NCBI RefSeq assembly: GCF_000026945.1
Contig: NC_012862.1
Coordinates: forward strand, 372,001-436,000
DNA length: 64,000 nucleotides
Reading direction: 5' to 3'
Source: Candida dubliniensis CD36
Lineage: Eukaryota; Ascomycota; Pichiomycetes; Serinales; Debaryomycetaceae
The notes under the pieces were generated by a model. That model was given only the letters and a program-made list of their open reading frames with translations. It ran no database searches and was not told where the DNA came from. This document shows, one piece after another, positions 1-9,486 of this stretch (its first letter is position 1; every line of letters starts with the position of its first letter). A program made the position numbers and the translations under genes.

Positions 1-144
1 ACAACTTTCTTTTCAATAGCAAAAATAGGATAACAAATTCTTAAAAACTAAAAATCAATTGTGTGTTTAAAATGAATCCTTTTGAAAAAAAAAAAACAAA
101 AAAGACTTATTTCATCTCATTATATATTGATCTCTTCTGTCCGA

Positions 145-222
145 TTACTTGGATCTAGCTCTAACCTTCCGTCTCTTTCTCTTTAATCTTCTAACTCTCT
201 TTTTTCTCCACTTATCTCTCAT
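145..222 (-). CDS. RPL41: Ribosomal protein eL41 (25 residues)
   Basis: The minus strand reads ATG to TAA over 26 codons. The peptide begins MRDKWRKKRVRR and ends KVRARSK, nearly identical to the invariant 25-residue eukaryotic eL41, the smallest ribosomal protein. About two thirds of the residues are Lys or Arg. It is a component of the large 60S subunit near the subunit interface. The gene is intronless. A Cbf1-type CACGTG and a Tbf1-type palindrome lie 217-246 bp upstream, the arrangement described for ribosomal protein genes in C. albicans. In S. cerevisiae, RPL41B sits beside SRF1 and CDC53, which are also nearby here. Gene finders with a length cutoff miss this gene. The identification is firm because almost every position matches the family. 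Confidence 0.95.
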   Translation of the reverse strand: MRDKWRKKRVRRLKRKRRKVRARSK

Positions 223-438
223 GTTGAAATACTAGTGTTTGGTAAAGAAAGAAAAAGAAGAAGAAAAGGGAAAAAGGAGAAAGAAGAAAGAAGGAAAAAA
301 AAAAAAAGAAGGAGAAATAAAGAAAAATAAATTGTTGAGAGACGATCAGTTTCTTACAAAAAAATGGTTAGACAGAAAAAAAAAAAGAAAGTGTAGTGCG
401 AGTGCATACATAATATATAGAGTTACCCGGGTTATTAT

Positions 439-468
439 CACGTGCAAAACGTTAGGGTTATGCCCTAA
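439..468 (-). promoter_or_regulatory. Cbf1/Tbf1-type promoter module of RPL41
   Basis: CACGTG lies at 439-444 and a perfect inverted repeat, TTAGGG-TTATG-CCCTAA, at 452-468. In C. albicans, ribosomal protein promoters are known to use Tbf1 (TTAGGG palindromes) together with Cbf1 (CACGTG), instead of the Rap1 system of S. cerevisiae. The pair sits 217-246 bp before the RPL41 start and about 90 bp beyond the MRX19 stop. Assignment to RPL41 is inferred from position and from its ribosomal identity. Confidence 0.75.
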
Positions 469-558
469 TTCATTGTTCTAGCAAATCGTTGTAATTTCAT
501 TCTACACAACACAATAATCTCCATATAATGTTTACATTAATATATACAATGAAAATAT

Positions 559-1635
559 CTACTCAACTTGATCGTGTACTTTAATATCCCTATTTAATCG
601 TTTTGTTTCTTGTTTTAAAGCTTTTAATAAATCTTCTTTCAAATTATTCAATTCAAACGTTTCAACAATTTGATTGATAATTTCTTCATTAATAATCACA
701 ATTTCCTTCTCCTCATCCTCAATTGATTCATATAACAAATTAGAATTGTTATGTTGTAAATACAATTGATTCAACCCTTCAATTCCTTTGAAAGCTATAT
801 GTGAAGTATCATTAACAGTCGCTTGATTAGCAATTTCTGGATCACCACCTTTTTTCGTTTCCAAAAGATAATTCAAATGTTGAAGTCCAAGTAAAGCTTT
901 GATATTACAATATAATCTATATGCCAAATAAAACCCTGGTACATTAGGTAATATTGGAACAAGGGCAAATGGTAAAGTGATGGGGATTCCAATAGCACAT
1001 AAAATCGCTTGATTCTTGTGTTTCTTTTTATTTTCTTCTTCAAATGAATATAATTGATTTAAAATCACAGAAGGATTTTGGAATTGAGGATGATATAATG
1101 GAATTGGTTTTAATTGATCAGTATTGATTTTTAAATCATCTACTTGTGCTTGTACGATTTTGTGGACTTGCAGTTGGCTACTATCATTATTATTGCTCTC
1201 GGTGAAATCAGACGATTCTTCATTTATTTCTCTAATCATTGTTGATTTACTGGGGAAAGATTTTAGACAATTTTCTTCATAAGGAATAGTGTCAAGTAAT
1301 TTTTTAATCGATGATACTATTTTTTGATTAATACTTTGTTTTGAATTAGTTAATTTGGACCATCCTTTAGATGCCAAATTGATTAATTTGTTTTCTAATT
1401 TGTAAATTAATGGGATATTGGCCAATTGTTTAGGACTTAAGGTTGTAGGTCTGTGATTACAATAAATGTAGGATTTGGACGTAGTAATGGGAATTGAAAT
1501 AACATATATTGAGTTTTTGTTTGGTACTTGTGACAATGGTGTGTTGGTCGACCGAGTGGATTGAGATCTTCGACATGTGATAATACACGGACGATATAGC
1601 AGATGATATTTCTGGATCAGACGGGTGGTTATCAT
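559..1635 (-). CDS. MRX19: Mitochondrial K+/H+ exchange-related family protein (MRX19-like)
   Basis: The 358-residue protein starts with a basic, Ser/Thr-rich stretch without acidic residues, typical of a mitochondrial presequence. A Tyr/Pro/His segment near residues 180-190 is followed by a hydrophobic Pro-rich stretch at about 208-240 (ending PGFYLAYRLYC). That is the hallmark of the Mit_KHE1 family, which includes S. cerevisiae YDL183C/Mrx19. The family is linked to mitochondrial potassium-proton exchange and associates with mitochondrial expression complexes; the biochemical activity is not settled. Residues 125-170 are polar, rich in Ser, Asn, Glu and Gln. It is convergent with nothing and runs tandem with RPL41 on the minus strand. 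Family assignment comes from recalled motif similarity. Confidence 0.75.
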   Translation of the reverse strand: MITTRLIQKYHLLYRPCIITCRRSQSTRSTNTPLSQVPNKNSIYVISIPITTSKSYIYCNHRPTTLSPKQLANIPLIYKLENKLINLASKGWSKLTNSKQSINQKIVSSIKKLLDTIPYEENCLKSFPSKSTMIREINEESSDFTESNNNDSSQLQVHKIVQAQVDDLKINTDQLKPIPLYHPQFQNPSVILNQLYSFEEENKKKHKNQAILCAIGIPITLPFALVPILPNVPGFYLAYRLYCNIKALLGLQHLNYLLETKKGGDPEIANQATVNDTSHIAFKGIEGLNQLYLQHNNSNLLYESIEDEEKEIVIINEEIINQIVETFELNNLKEDLLKALKQETKRLNRDIKVHDQVE

Positions 1636-2959
1636 GGTAGTTATGACAATTATTTAATAAGCAGGGGAAAGCAAGTATTTGATATTAATAGTAATAATAG
1701 ATATAGACAATCTTCAAACTATGTACAGTGGGGTGGTGACGTATAATTTTGAAGTATAGTTAGTAAAATTCAAAGACAGGAAATGAAGTGAAATATTTCA
1801 CTTCTAAGGAAAGGAATCGGTAGTAGTGGTGATAAAATGGTAATGGAATTAAAAAGGGGGAAGTAAAAAAAAAAAAAATTCAATGTATTATTAGTAAAAG
1901 AAATTCATAAACTTATCAAATGGCGAAATTATTTGAAATTTTATTTTATCAATTTTTAATTGCTAAGTGACGTAAAATTGCCTAATTGGGCCGTGAGAGA
2001 TTTGCAACACAATTATCAATAAGGGAGAAACAGTGAGTCAGCAACATAAACAATGCTAGTTGCCATGCGTTGATACAAAAGTTTAACCACCAACAAATCC
2101 AATTTTCATTAATTAATTGCATGAAACCTTAATACTCATGACAATCTGATTAACTCCAACACGTTGGAAATAATTTACCGAAGTCTGTTTTTTGTTGTCT
2201 CCTCCTAATAATGTTAAACAAGACACTGGAATGTTGATACACTCAACTTATGAGAAATCATGCTACAAGCAAATGTTAGGGGTAAACACGCTTCTTGATT
2301 TAATTAATTAATAGAGTTATCAATTTGGTTGTTTGTGTGTGTGTGTGTGTGTGTAAGGAGGGGGTTAAATTAAACATGGGTAGTTGTTGCTAGACAACAG
2401 TGAAGAAAGGCAAACTAAATTTGAGTTTAAGTTTCCCATCAGCAACTGCAACCTCGTTATATAAGAGTGGGTGGGTGGTGGGGGGGGGGTGCGATGTGTG
2501 GGGCGAAGAGCAGCAACCGAAAAACGGGCCAATATTTTCTGGCGAGAGAGACAGGGAAGAAAAAAAAAAAAAGAAAATTGTCAACACAAACGATTAAAAT
2601 CTACAAAGACTGGACGAAGAGGAAAAGAGGAAACAGAAACAGAAAACAGAAAAAAATAGACAATTGTTAACTGAAATTAACAAGAACAATAATCAACAAT
2701 TAAACACAAACAACTTTAAAAAACTTAATAAATACTTACACACATATATATACATATAAAGACACGAGGTATTTTTTTTTTCTTTTTCTTTTTCCTTTTC
2801 TTTTCTTTCTTTCAAATGAAGTAAAAGGGAAAACAAATAATAATCAATTGGTTCTTTTATGTGTTTATATTTTTTTTCTGATTTAGTTGTCAGTGTTTAA
2901 TTCTTATTTATTTTATATTATTATTTTGAAATTATAACAGACTAACTCATACTTCATCA
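1636..2959. other. Divergent intergenic region MRX19 / SRF1
   Basis: This 1.3 kb separates two divergently transcribed genes and should hold both promoters. I see a (GT)n microsatellite at 2332-2354, a G-rich run at 2469-2489 that could form a quadruplex, a polypyrimidine tract around 2770-2814, and several poly-A runs. Short reading frames between 2390 and 2670 overlap one another on both strands, are low-complexity and look like chance. No RNA gene is recognisable. Confidence 0.6.
2332..2354. repeat. (GT)n microsatellite
   Basis: An uninterrupted alternating GT tract lies in the MRX19/SRF1 intergenic region. It is likely length-polymorphic between strains. Confidence 0.85.
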
Positions 2960-4162
2960 ATGACAGAAGAAGACGATAAACAAACAAATTATTTTGATTC
3001 TCATCCTGGTACAACTAGAAATCGAAGTACGACATCACCTTCCACTTTAGATGAACACCAATCCAATGTTGAATCAGTGGACATCCCCCTTGATCCATTT
3101 TCCAATATTGTCATCAATTCGTATAGCCACAAAGCCAATGTAGTGCCTCCATATGTTCTAGATACTTTATCAAAAGCATATCATAGAAACCATTTACATC
3201 AAACCAACACCAATATATCCGACCAAGTTACTTCCAAAACTTTGACTTTTGAAACTGATGCCGATAAACTGAATACTGTATATAGTGGAATTGTCCATGA
3301 CCCTTATATACGAGCTATGGATGGGGATTGGTTTAAATTTATGCAATCTATTCGACATCAAACAGCTTATACTCATGATAAAATTGCCTATGATCCTGAA
3401 CTACTCAAAGAATACGATCTTAATGGAACTTGGGGAGGAGATGAACGATTAAAAGATGAGTTTGTCAATAATATAAATAATGGTGGTGTTATTAGTGATT
3501 CTGAAAAAAGAGGATTTTTGGGGTTTTTCGGTAAAGAAAAAGGTGAAAATGATACCCGTATGAGATCAACAGCTGGTTATTGGATGGGTGAAAATAGATC
3601 TCAATTGAAACCAACATTGAAAAAGATATTCTTGTTTAATCCATTAGTTCCATTATTATTACGTATATTGATTATTATTTTCTGTGCTATTGCATTAGCA
3701 TTGGCCGGATCAATATTTATCTATTCAAAAAGAGACTATGAAGGACATAAAGTAGAACAACAACCTAGTACTATTATGGCATTAGTAGTACAATCATGTG
3801 CATTGGTTTATGTGATATACATTGCTTATGATGAATACACAGGTAAACCTTTGGGATTAAGAGAACCAATGAGTAAAATGAGGTTAATTTTATTGGATTT
3901 GTTATTTATTATTTTTTCATCAGCCAATTTATCGTTGGCATTTAACACCATGAATGATGATGAATGGGTTTGTAGAGCAAATAAAACTCCTGGATTATCA
4001 GATATTGGTCTTGTCTTCCCGACAATTGGATCAATTTGTCGAAGACAAAGGGCCTTGTCATCATTTTTATTTATGGTGCTTGTGTTATGGGTCATTACAT
4101 TTACAGTTAGTTTGTTAAGAGTTATTGATAGAGTCAACACTCCAGGACCCAGAAATGTATAG
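2960..4162 (+). CDS. SRF1: Membrane protein, regulator of phospholipase D Srf1 family
   Basis: The protein has 400 residues. The N-terminal half is hydrophilic and contains the conserved block around residues 118-165 with GDWFKFMQSIRHQ and YDLNGTWGGDERLKDEF. Four hydrophobic segments follow at roughly 228-256, 270-291, 307-328 and 363-388. This architecture matches Srf1 (YDL133W), a protein needed for phospholipase D (Spo14) activity in budding yeast. The start is the first in-frame ATG, and no splice signals are seen. CDC53 follows on the same strand about 620 bp downstream, the same order as in S. cerevisiae, which supports orthology. At least one CTG codon occurs (DKL near residue 96) and would be Ser in this clade. 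Confidence 0.85.
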   Translation: MTEEDDKQTNYFDSHPGTTRNRSTTSPSTLDEHQSNVESVDIPLDPFSNIVINSYSHKANVVPPYVLDTLSKAYHRNHLHQTNTNISDQVTSKTLTFETDADKLNTVYSGIVHDPYIRAMDGDWFKFMQSIRHQTAYTHDKIAYDPELLKEYDLNGTWGGDERLKDEFVNNINNGGVISDSEKRGFLGFFGKEKGENDTRMRSTAGYWMGENRSQLKPTLKKIFLFNPLVPLLLRILIIIFCAIALALAGSIFIYSKRDYEGHKVEQQPSTIMALVVQSCALVYVIYIAYDEYTGKPLGLREPMSKMRLILLDLLFIIFSSANLSLAFNTMNDDEWVCRANKTPGLSDIGLVFPTIGSICRRQRALSSFLFMVLVLWVITFTVSLLRVIDRVNTPGPRNV

Positions 4163-4781
4163 AAGGCATTAATTGTTTTGTAATAATAATATAATTATAA
4201 TTTTTTTATAGAAAAAGATTATGAGGGAGTATGGGTGGGTATGTAAGGGTAGGTCCATCTGATAATCTTTCGCCCTATTGTTATGTGCTTCCCTCCACTT
4301 TTCGACCTAGCTAGTACGAGGGAACCAATATCTAGGTGGGGGTGGGGGGCAAACAAAAATACCAGTCGACAGAAAATCGAAATACTAAATAAACTTAAAC
4401 CAACAACAAAAGAGAATTAAAGTGAGAGAGTGAGAGAATGTTGCCCTCACTTTCTTTTTTTTTTTTTTTCTTTTCTCTTTCACTCCTTTTTTTTTTTCAG
4501 TTAAGTTTTTTCTTAAAACTTTATCATTTTCTATTATTCCTATTCATATTCCTATTCCTATTCCTATTCCTATTCCTATTCCTATTCATTCTTTATCAAT
4601 TGATATATATAAACAATTAGTATATTATCATTGAAGATTTGTTTTTTGAAGAATAACTTCCTTTCCCCCTCCCCCCGCCCTTTTCGTCCCATTTTTTTTT
4701 TTTTTTTTGATTTGATTAATTTGTCCTAACTTAACATCCAATTCAAAATTTACCTCCACCCTCCCTCCCCCTTTCCTCTCA
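4163..4781. other. SRF1-CDC53 intergenic region
   Basis: The region holds a G-rich run at 4335-4349, long T-rich tracts around 4455-4500 and 4690-4708, the TATTCC repeat described separately, and C-rich blocks just before CDC53. It presumably contains the SRF1 terminator and the CDC53 promoter. No gene is seen. Confidence 0.6.
4535..4589. repeat. TATTCC hexanucleotide repeat
   Basis: About eight or nine copies of a TATTCC unit, one of them imperfect (TATTCA), lie about 190 bp upstream of the CDC53 start codon. It is a non-coding, likely variable tract in the promoter or 5' leader. Confidence 0.85.
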
Positions 4782-7043
4782 ATGTCATCTACTCTTCCAC
4801 CATTCAGTGATTTAAATGCCACTTGGACATTTATCCAACCCGGACTTGAATTCATTTTGGGTGCTCATGGAGAACAAGGGGTTACTGCCACAATGTATAT
4901 GAATTGTTATACGGCAATTTACAATTATTGTGTCAACAAATCAAGACGTGGAACCACCCCGGTATCAATATCCAATAATTCCGATAATAATTCTTATTCC
5001 CTTGCTGGTGCAGAAATTTATAAAAAACTTGAAGATTATTTAACTGATTTTATTAAAAATTTGAAAAGATTACCTAATGAATCATTTTTAGAATTTTATG
5101 TTCGGAAATGGACGCGATTCACCATTGGTGCTGTGTATATGAACAATGTTTTTGACTATATGAATCGTTATTGGGTTCAAAAGGAAAGATCAGATGGACG
5201 TAAAGATGTTTATGATGTTAATACATTATCATATATTAAATGGAAAGAAGAAATGTTCACTCCGAATTCAAATTTGTTAATTGAACAAATTTTAAATTTG
5301 ATTCAACAGCAAAGAGACAGTATGATTGTTGATACCAATTTAATATCTACTGCCATTAAATCATTGGTGTTTTTAAGTATTGATATCCAAGATTTGAAGA
5401 AACCAAATTTGATCATATATGTAAATTCATTTGAAGTACCCTTTTTGAATGCTACAATGGATTATTATTCCAAAGAGAGTGGTGCATTTTTGGCATCCCA
5501 TAATGTTGTTGATTATATGAAGAAATGTGAAACTAGATTAGCTGAAGAAGTATCTCGTTCCAATAATTATTTGGAAGAACGTACTAAGAAACCATTATTG
5601 GAAGTATTGAATGCAGCTTTAATTGAAAAACATGCCAATGAAATGTATAACCAATTTCTTGTATTGTTGGAACAAAATCAAATTGATCATATTCAACGGA
5701 TGTATAAATTACTTGCTAGAGTACCAAAAACTTTAGATCCATTGGCTGATACATTAGAAGAATATATTAAAAAGGAAGCTGCTGCAGCATTGGAAGAAAT
5801 TCAAACTCAAGCAGAGAATTCTGAAGAGAAAAAGAAAACTGTGGAACCTAAAGTTTATATTCATACTTTGATATCGATATACAATCAATTCAATGATATT
5901 GTTATTAGAGCATTTAATAAAGATACCAAATTCATTAAATCATTAGATAATGCATGTCGTCATTTTGTGAATGAGAATCCAATAGCCAGACCTAAACCAA
6001 GAATCCCTTGCAGAACTCCAGAATTATTAGCTAGATATGCTGATGGGTTTTTGAAAAGTAATTCCAAAGATGATGAAATGAATTCTGATAATCTTATGAT
6101 TGTGTTCAAGTTTATTGGTGAAAGAGATTCATTTGAAGAACATTATCGTCGTTTATTAGCGAAAAGATTAATTAATGGTACTAGTAAATCAGAAGAAATG
6201 GAAGAAAATGTAATCCATTTATTACAAGAAGCAAATTCTGTTGAATTCACATCTAAAATGACGAAAATGTTTTCTGATATTAAAGCTTCTGATGATTTAA
6301 AAATTAAATTTAAAGATAGACTGAATGTTAATGTGGGATTTGATTTTTCACCGATGATTTTAGCACGTAGTACATGGCCATTCCATTTTTCCCAAGATTA
6401 TAAATTGACACTTGCTCCTGAATTACAAGAAACAATTGATTCTTTGAAAACAATGTTTTTAGAACAAGGACAAGGGAAACAGATTGAATGGCTTTGGAAT
6501 CATGGGAGAGCTGAAGTTAAGGCATATTTAACTAAAGGTAAAGGTGGCAAACCATTTAATTTTATTGTTTCACAAGTACAACTTATGGTATTATTGGCTT
6601 ATAATAAATCCAAAAGTTATACATTAGATCAATTAGTAGAAATTGTTGGAATTAAAAAGGAAACTTTACAAAATCATGTAAGTCCATTTGTTAAATTTAA
6701 ATTACTTAAAGAGGAAGGTGATCAATTAGTATTGGTTGATCATTATCCATCAAGAAAGAATAAAGTCAGTTTTATTAGTGCTATCACTAAAACTAAAGAA
6801 GATGAAGGTGAAGAAATTGCTAAAGAAGTACAACAATCAAGAATGATATTTTTGGAAGCTTCTATTGTTAGAATAATGAAACTGAAAAAACTGATGAAAC
6901 CTAATAATTTATTAAATGAAGTTTTAGTTCAAGCTGGTAATAGATTTAGTGCAAAGAATATTGATGTCAAAAGAGCCATTGATAGTTTAATTGATAAAGA
7001 ATATCTTAAAAGAAATGGTGATGATTATGAGTATAATAGTTGA
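4782..7043 (+). CDS. CDC53: Cullin scaffold of SCF ubiquitin ligase
   Basis: This 753-residue cullin opens with the family N-terminus (TWTFIQPGLEFI... MYMNCYTAIYNYC), which binds Skp1 and F-box modules. It continues with cullin repeats, the cullin-homology region (RDSFEEHYRRLLAKRLI near 446) and the C-terminal winged helix. The neddylation segment IVRIMK has its acceptor Lys at about residue 700. SCF with Cdc53 ubiquitinates cell-cycle regulators such as CDK inhibitors and G1 cyclins; in C. albicans this pathway influences the yeast-hypha switch. Two CTG codons (6882-6884 and 6891-6893) follow the acceptor Lys; read as Ser they give MKSKKSM, closer to other cullins such as human CUL3. It is convergent with PPT1, stops 274 bp apart. 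Confidence 0.97.
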   Translation: MSSTLPPFSDLNATWTFIQPGLEFILGAHGEQGVTATMYMNCYTAIYNYCVNKSRRGTTPVSISNNSDNNSYSLAGAEIYKKLEDYLTDFIKNLKRLPNESFLEFYVRKWTRFTIGAVYMNNVFDYMNRYWVQKERSDGRKDVYDVNTLSYIKWKEEMFTPNSNLLIEQILNLIQQQRDSMIVDTNLISTAIKSLVFLSIDIQDLKKPNLIIYVNSFEVPFLNATMDYYSKESGAFLASHNVVDYMKKCETRLAEEVSRSNNYLEERTKKPLLEVLNAALIEKHANEMYNQFLVLLEQNQIDHIQRMYKLLARVPKTLDPLADTLEEYIKKEAAAALEEIQTQAENSEEKKKTVEPKVYIHTLISIYNQFNDIVIRAFNKDTKFIKSLDNACRHFVNENPIARPKPRIPCRTPELLARYADGFLKSNSKDDEMNSDNLMIVFKFIGERDSFEEHYRRLLAKRLINGTSKSEEMEENVIHLLQEANSVEFTSKMTKMFSDIKASDDLKIKFKDRLNVNVGFDFSPMILARSTWPFHFSQDYKLTLAPELQETIDSLKTMFLEQGQGKQIEWLWNHGRAEVKAYLTKGKGGKPFNFIVSQVQLMVLLAYNKSKSYTLDQLVEIVGIKKETLQNHVSPFVKFKLLKEEGDQLVLVDHYPSRKNKVSFISAITKTKEDEGEEIAKEVQQSRMIFLEASIVRIMKLKKLMKPNNLLNEVLVQAGNRFSAKNIDVKRAIDSLIDKEYLKRNGDDYEYNS

Positions 7044-7317
7044 ATGAAAAAAAAAATAAATCATACAAATAATGCCAAAAAAAAAAAAAAAAATAACATC
7101 CATTTTCTTTCGTTTTGAAGGTTTAAATCGAGTGCTAAGCTATATATATATATATATATAAGTATGTTTAACTATTTGGTGTATTTTAGAAACAAAAATT
7201 TCTATCATCTTTTCTTTTTTTTTTTTTTTTCAGTTTTATTTCTATATTGTTATTAGAATTATTATAAATATCACACTATACCCTAACCATTACTATTACC
7301 ATTACCATTACCATTAC

Positions 7318-8979
7318 CTAAAACCCAAATCCACCTTTAGAATAAGCCATTGGTTTTAAATCAGGATGAGGAACAGCTTCAAAAGTTTCTGTAGTTAATA
7401 TCCAAGGACAATTTTTTTCTTCAACATGTTTATAACCTTGACCATCATCTAATTCTTTTTTATAATTTGAATTTTCTTCAATATGAATCACTCCACCTAA
7501 ATTACCAGTAGAATCACAATAATTTGGAGCACTGAAAACTGTCATTAATCTACCATTTTGTTCTACTTCTATTCCATTCATTCTAACTTCATGAGATCGA
7601 ATAATTTTTCTAATTTTATTTGATAAACAAAATCTTTCAGTAATATCGGGACCAAATTGCATACCAATCCCTCTTTTAGAAGGAGAACGACCATTTATTT
7701 CTTGAGGATCAGTCCATAATAATTCCATAGCTAATCCTTCTTTTGGTGGTTGAGAAGATCCATTATTAGGGAATCGATTAATTGATTTAATATCTTCAAG
7801 GGTTACTTTATCATTAGAAAATAATCCTCCATGCATACATAAATAAGTTTGATTAATTAAACAAGCTAAAGGTAATGCACCAAATGATTGATTAAATGCT
7901 TCGAAAATTTTTTTAGAATATTTAAATTCACATTCATCAGTAAATCCATAAGTTTTATTCATATCATTAGTTTCATGATTACCACGATTAATAAAAATTG
8001 ATTTAGGATAAAGAATTTTTAAAACATATAAATATAATGCCACTTCACATGACCAAGATCCTCTATCAACAAAATCTCCATTAAATAAATATATATGATC
8101 TTGAGTTACATGACCAAATTTATTAAATAAATTTAATAAATCATAAAATTGTCCATGAGTATCACCAACAACAGTTAATTTTTTACCACCAATGATTTGA
8201 TCATTTTTACCATTAGAGTTATTAATTTTATCATTATTGGAAGTAAAATCAATTTGTGAATGTAATAATGATATTTCTGTCATGGTGTTTTCATTTTTCA
8301 ATATTTCATAAACTTTTGCAACTATAGCAAAAACGTGTCGTTTTGGTAATTTACCACCGTTTTTAAATAATTTAATCATATATTTCAAATAATCATGATT
8401 TAATCCTTCAATATTCACAATCACATCTGATTTCTTATCTTCAGTTTTGGTGGTGGTGCTGGTGGTGCTGGTGGTGCTGGTGCTGGTTGTTATGTTTAAT
8501 TCTGGACCTGACCAAGATTTTTCAATTTGTATACTTTGATAATCAATTTTATTAAAAATCGATTCATTATCATCATTCCCAGCAATAGCTTTTTCAAATG
8601 CTTGTCTTTTTAAATAATTAGTACATTGTTTATAATTTTCTAATGTCAATTTATCATTAGGTAATTTTTTCAATATAAATTTAAAATTTTCTAATGCTTG
8701 TTTATGTTTTAAAATTGCCATTAATGATACTCCTTTACGATAATATGCTTTTAAAAAATTATTATCTAATTTAATAGCTAAATCACAATCTTGAATGGCT
8801 AATCCATAATTTTCTAATTTGATTTGAACTTGAGCTCTATTAGAATAAAAAATTGCATTTTCGGAATCAATTTCAATGGCTTTGGTATAGGCTTCTATGG
8901 CTTCATCATATTTATGTTGTTTCAATAAATTGTTCCCCTTATCTTTCCATTCAACAGCTTCTTCTTTAGGTGATGACAT
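7318..8979 (-). CDS. PPT1: Serine/threonine protein phosphatase 5
   Basis: The protein has 553 residues. Three tetratricopeptide repeats fill about residues 6-115 (AIEAYTKAIEI, LAIQDCDLAIKL). A PPP-family catalytic domain then carries all metal-site motifs in order: GDTHGQ (near 271), GDFVDRGSWS (near 298), GNHET (near 333), the HGG motif and SAPNYC. TPR plus PPP identifies PP5/Ppt1, which binds Hsp90 through its TPRs and dephosphorylates Hsp90 and its clients. The linker at about residues 160-180 has a simple Thr/Ser repeat encoded by a degenerate triplet tract at 8450-8492. It is somewhat longer than animal PP5 (about 499) because of the linker and insertions. It lies tandem with COP1. Confidence 0.95.
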   Translation of the reverse strand: MSSPKEEAVEWKDKGNNLLKQHKYDEAIEAYTKAIEIDSENAIFYSNRAQVQIKLENYGLAIQDCDLAIKLDNNFLKAYYRKGVSLMAILKHKQALENFKFILKKLPNDKLTLENYKQCTNYLKRQAFEKAIAGNDDNESIFNKIDYQSIQIEKSWSGPELNITTSTSTTSTTSTTTKTEDKKSDVIVNIEGLNHDYLKYMIKLFKNGGKLPKRHVFAIVAKVYEILKNENTMTEISLLHSQIDFTSNNDKINNSNGKNDQIIGGKKLTVVGDTHGQFYDLLNLFNKFGHVTQDHIYLFNGDFVDRGSWSCEVALYLYVLKILYPKSIFINRGNHETNDMNKTYGFTDECEFKYSKKIFEAFNQSFGALPLACLINQTYLCMHGGLFSNDKVTLEDIKSINRFPNNGSSQPPKEGLAMELLWTDPQEINGRSPSKRGIGMQFGPDITERFCLSNKIRKIIRSHEVRMNGIEVEQNGRLMTVFSAPNYCDSTGNLGGVIHIEENSNYKKELDDGQGYKHVEEKNCPWILTTETFEAVPHPDLKPMAYSKGGFGF

Positions 8980-9486
8980 CTTGTATGGGTTGTTGATAGT
9001 AAATGTTTAGATAGTTGTAGTTGAAAGGATTAACTTGGAAAAATTTAATTAAAAATTGTTGTGAAAAATTTCAATTTCCAAAAATTAAGAATCAACAACA
9101 AAAAAAAAAAATTTTCCATTGTTCTTCTTCATTCTTCATTCTTCATTCTTCTCACTCGGCATTTCTTTTTTACTTTTCGTTTTTTGGTCCAAAAGGGTTT
9201 TCCAATTCTCGGGATTATTATGATCACTTTATTGTCTGAAAAAGGGACAACAGGATAATAGATATCTCAAAATGATTTAGAGTAGTGAAACTGATTGAAA
9301 GACAAGTTGGTGATTTGCAATAGCCCATTCTTTTTGTCTTCTACTATTATCGTCCTCTCATTATGTATAGGGAGGTATTCTTTATCCTTCTTCTTAAAGA
9401 ATTGTATTATTTACTTATAAAACTAAAACAATACTATTTACTACACAACTATTGTATAATCCAATTGATTTCTACCTCTACCACTC
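8980..9486. other. COP1-PPT1 intergenic region
   Basis: These 507 bp hold the PPT1 promoter and the COP1 3' end, both genes being on the minus strand. A short CATTCTT-type repeat lies at 9122-9152. The region is otherwise A/T-rich with no recognisable gene. Confidence 0.6.

Noticed and set aside
239..481. Lys/Glu-rich 80-codon frame
   Set aside because: Purine-rich low complexity, antisense to the RPL41 leader and its Tbf1/Cbf1 sites.
2390..2670. Several overlapping short frames on both strands
   Set aside because: Mutually overlapping, built on G-runs and A-runs, no domains.
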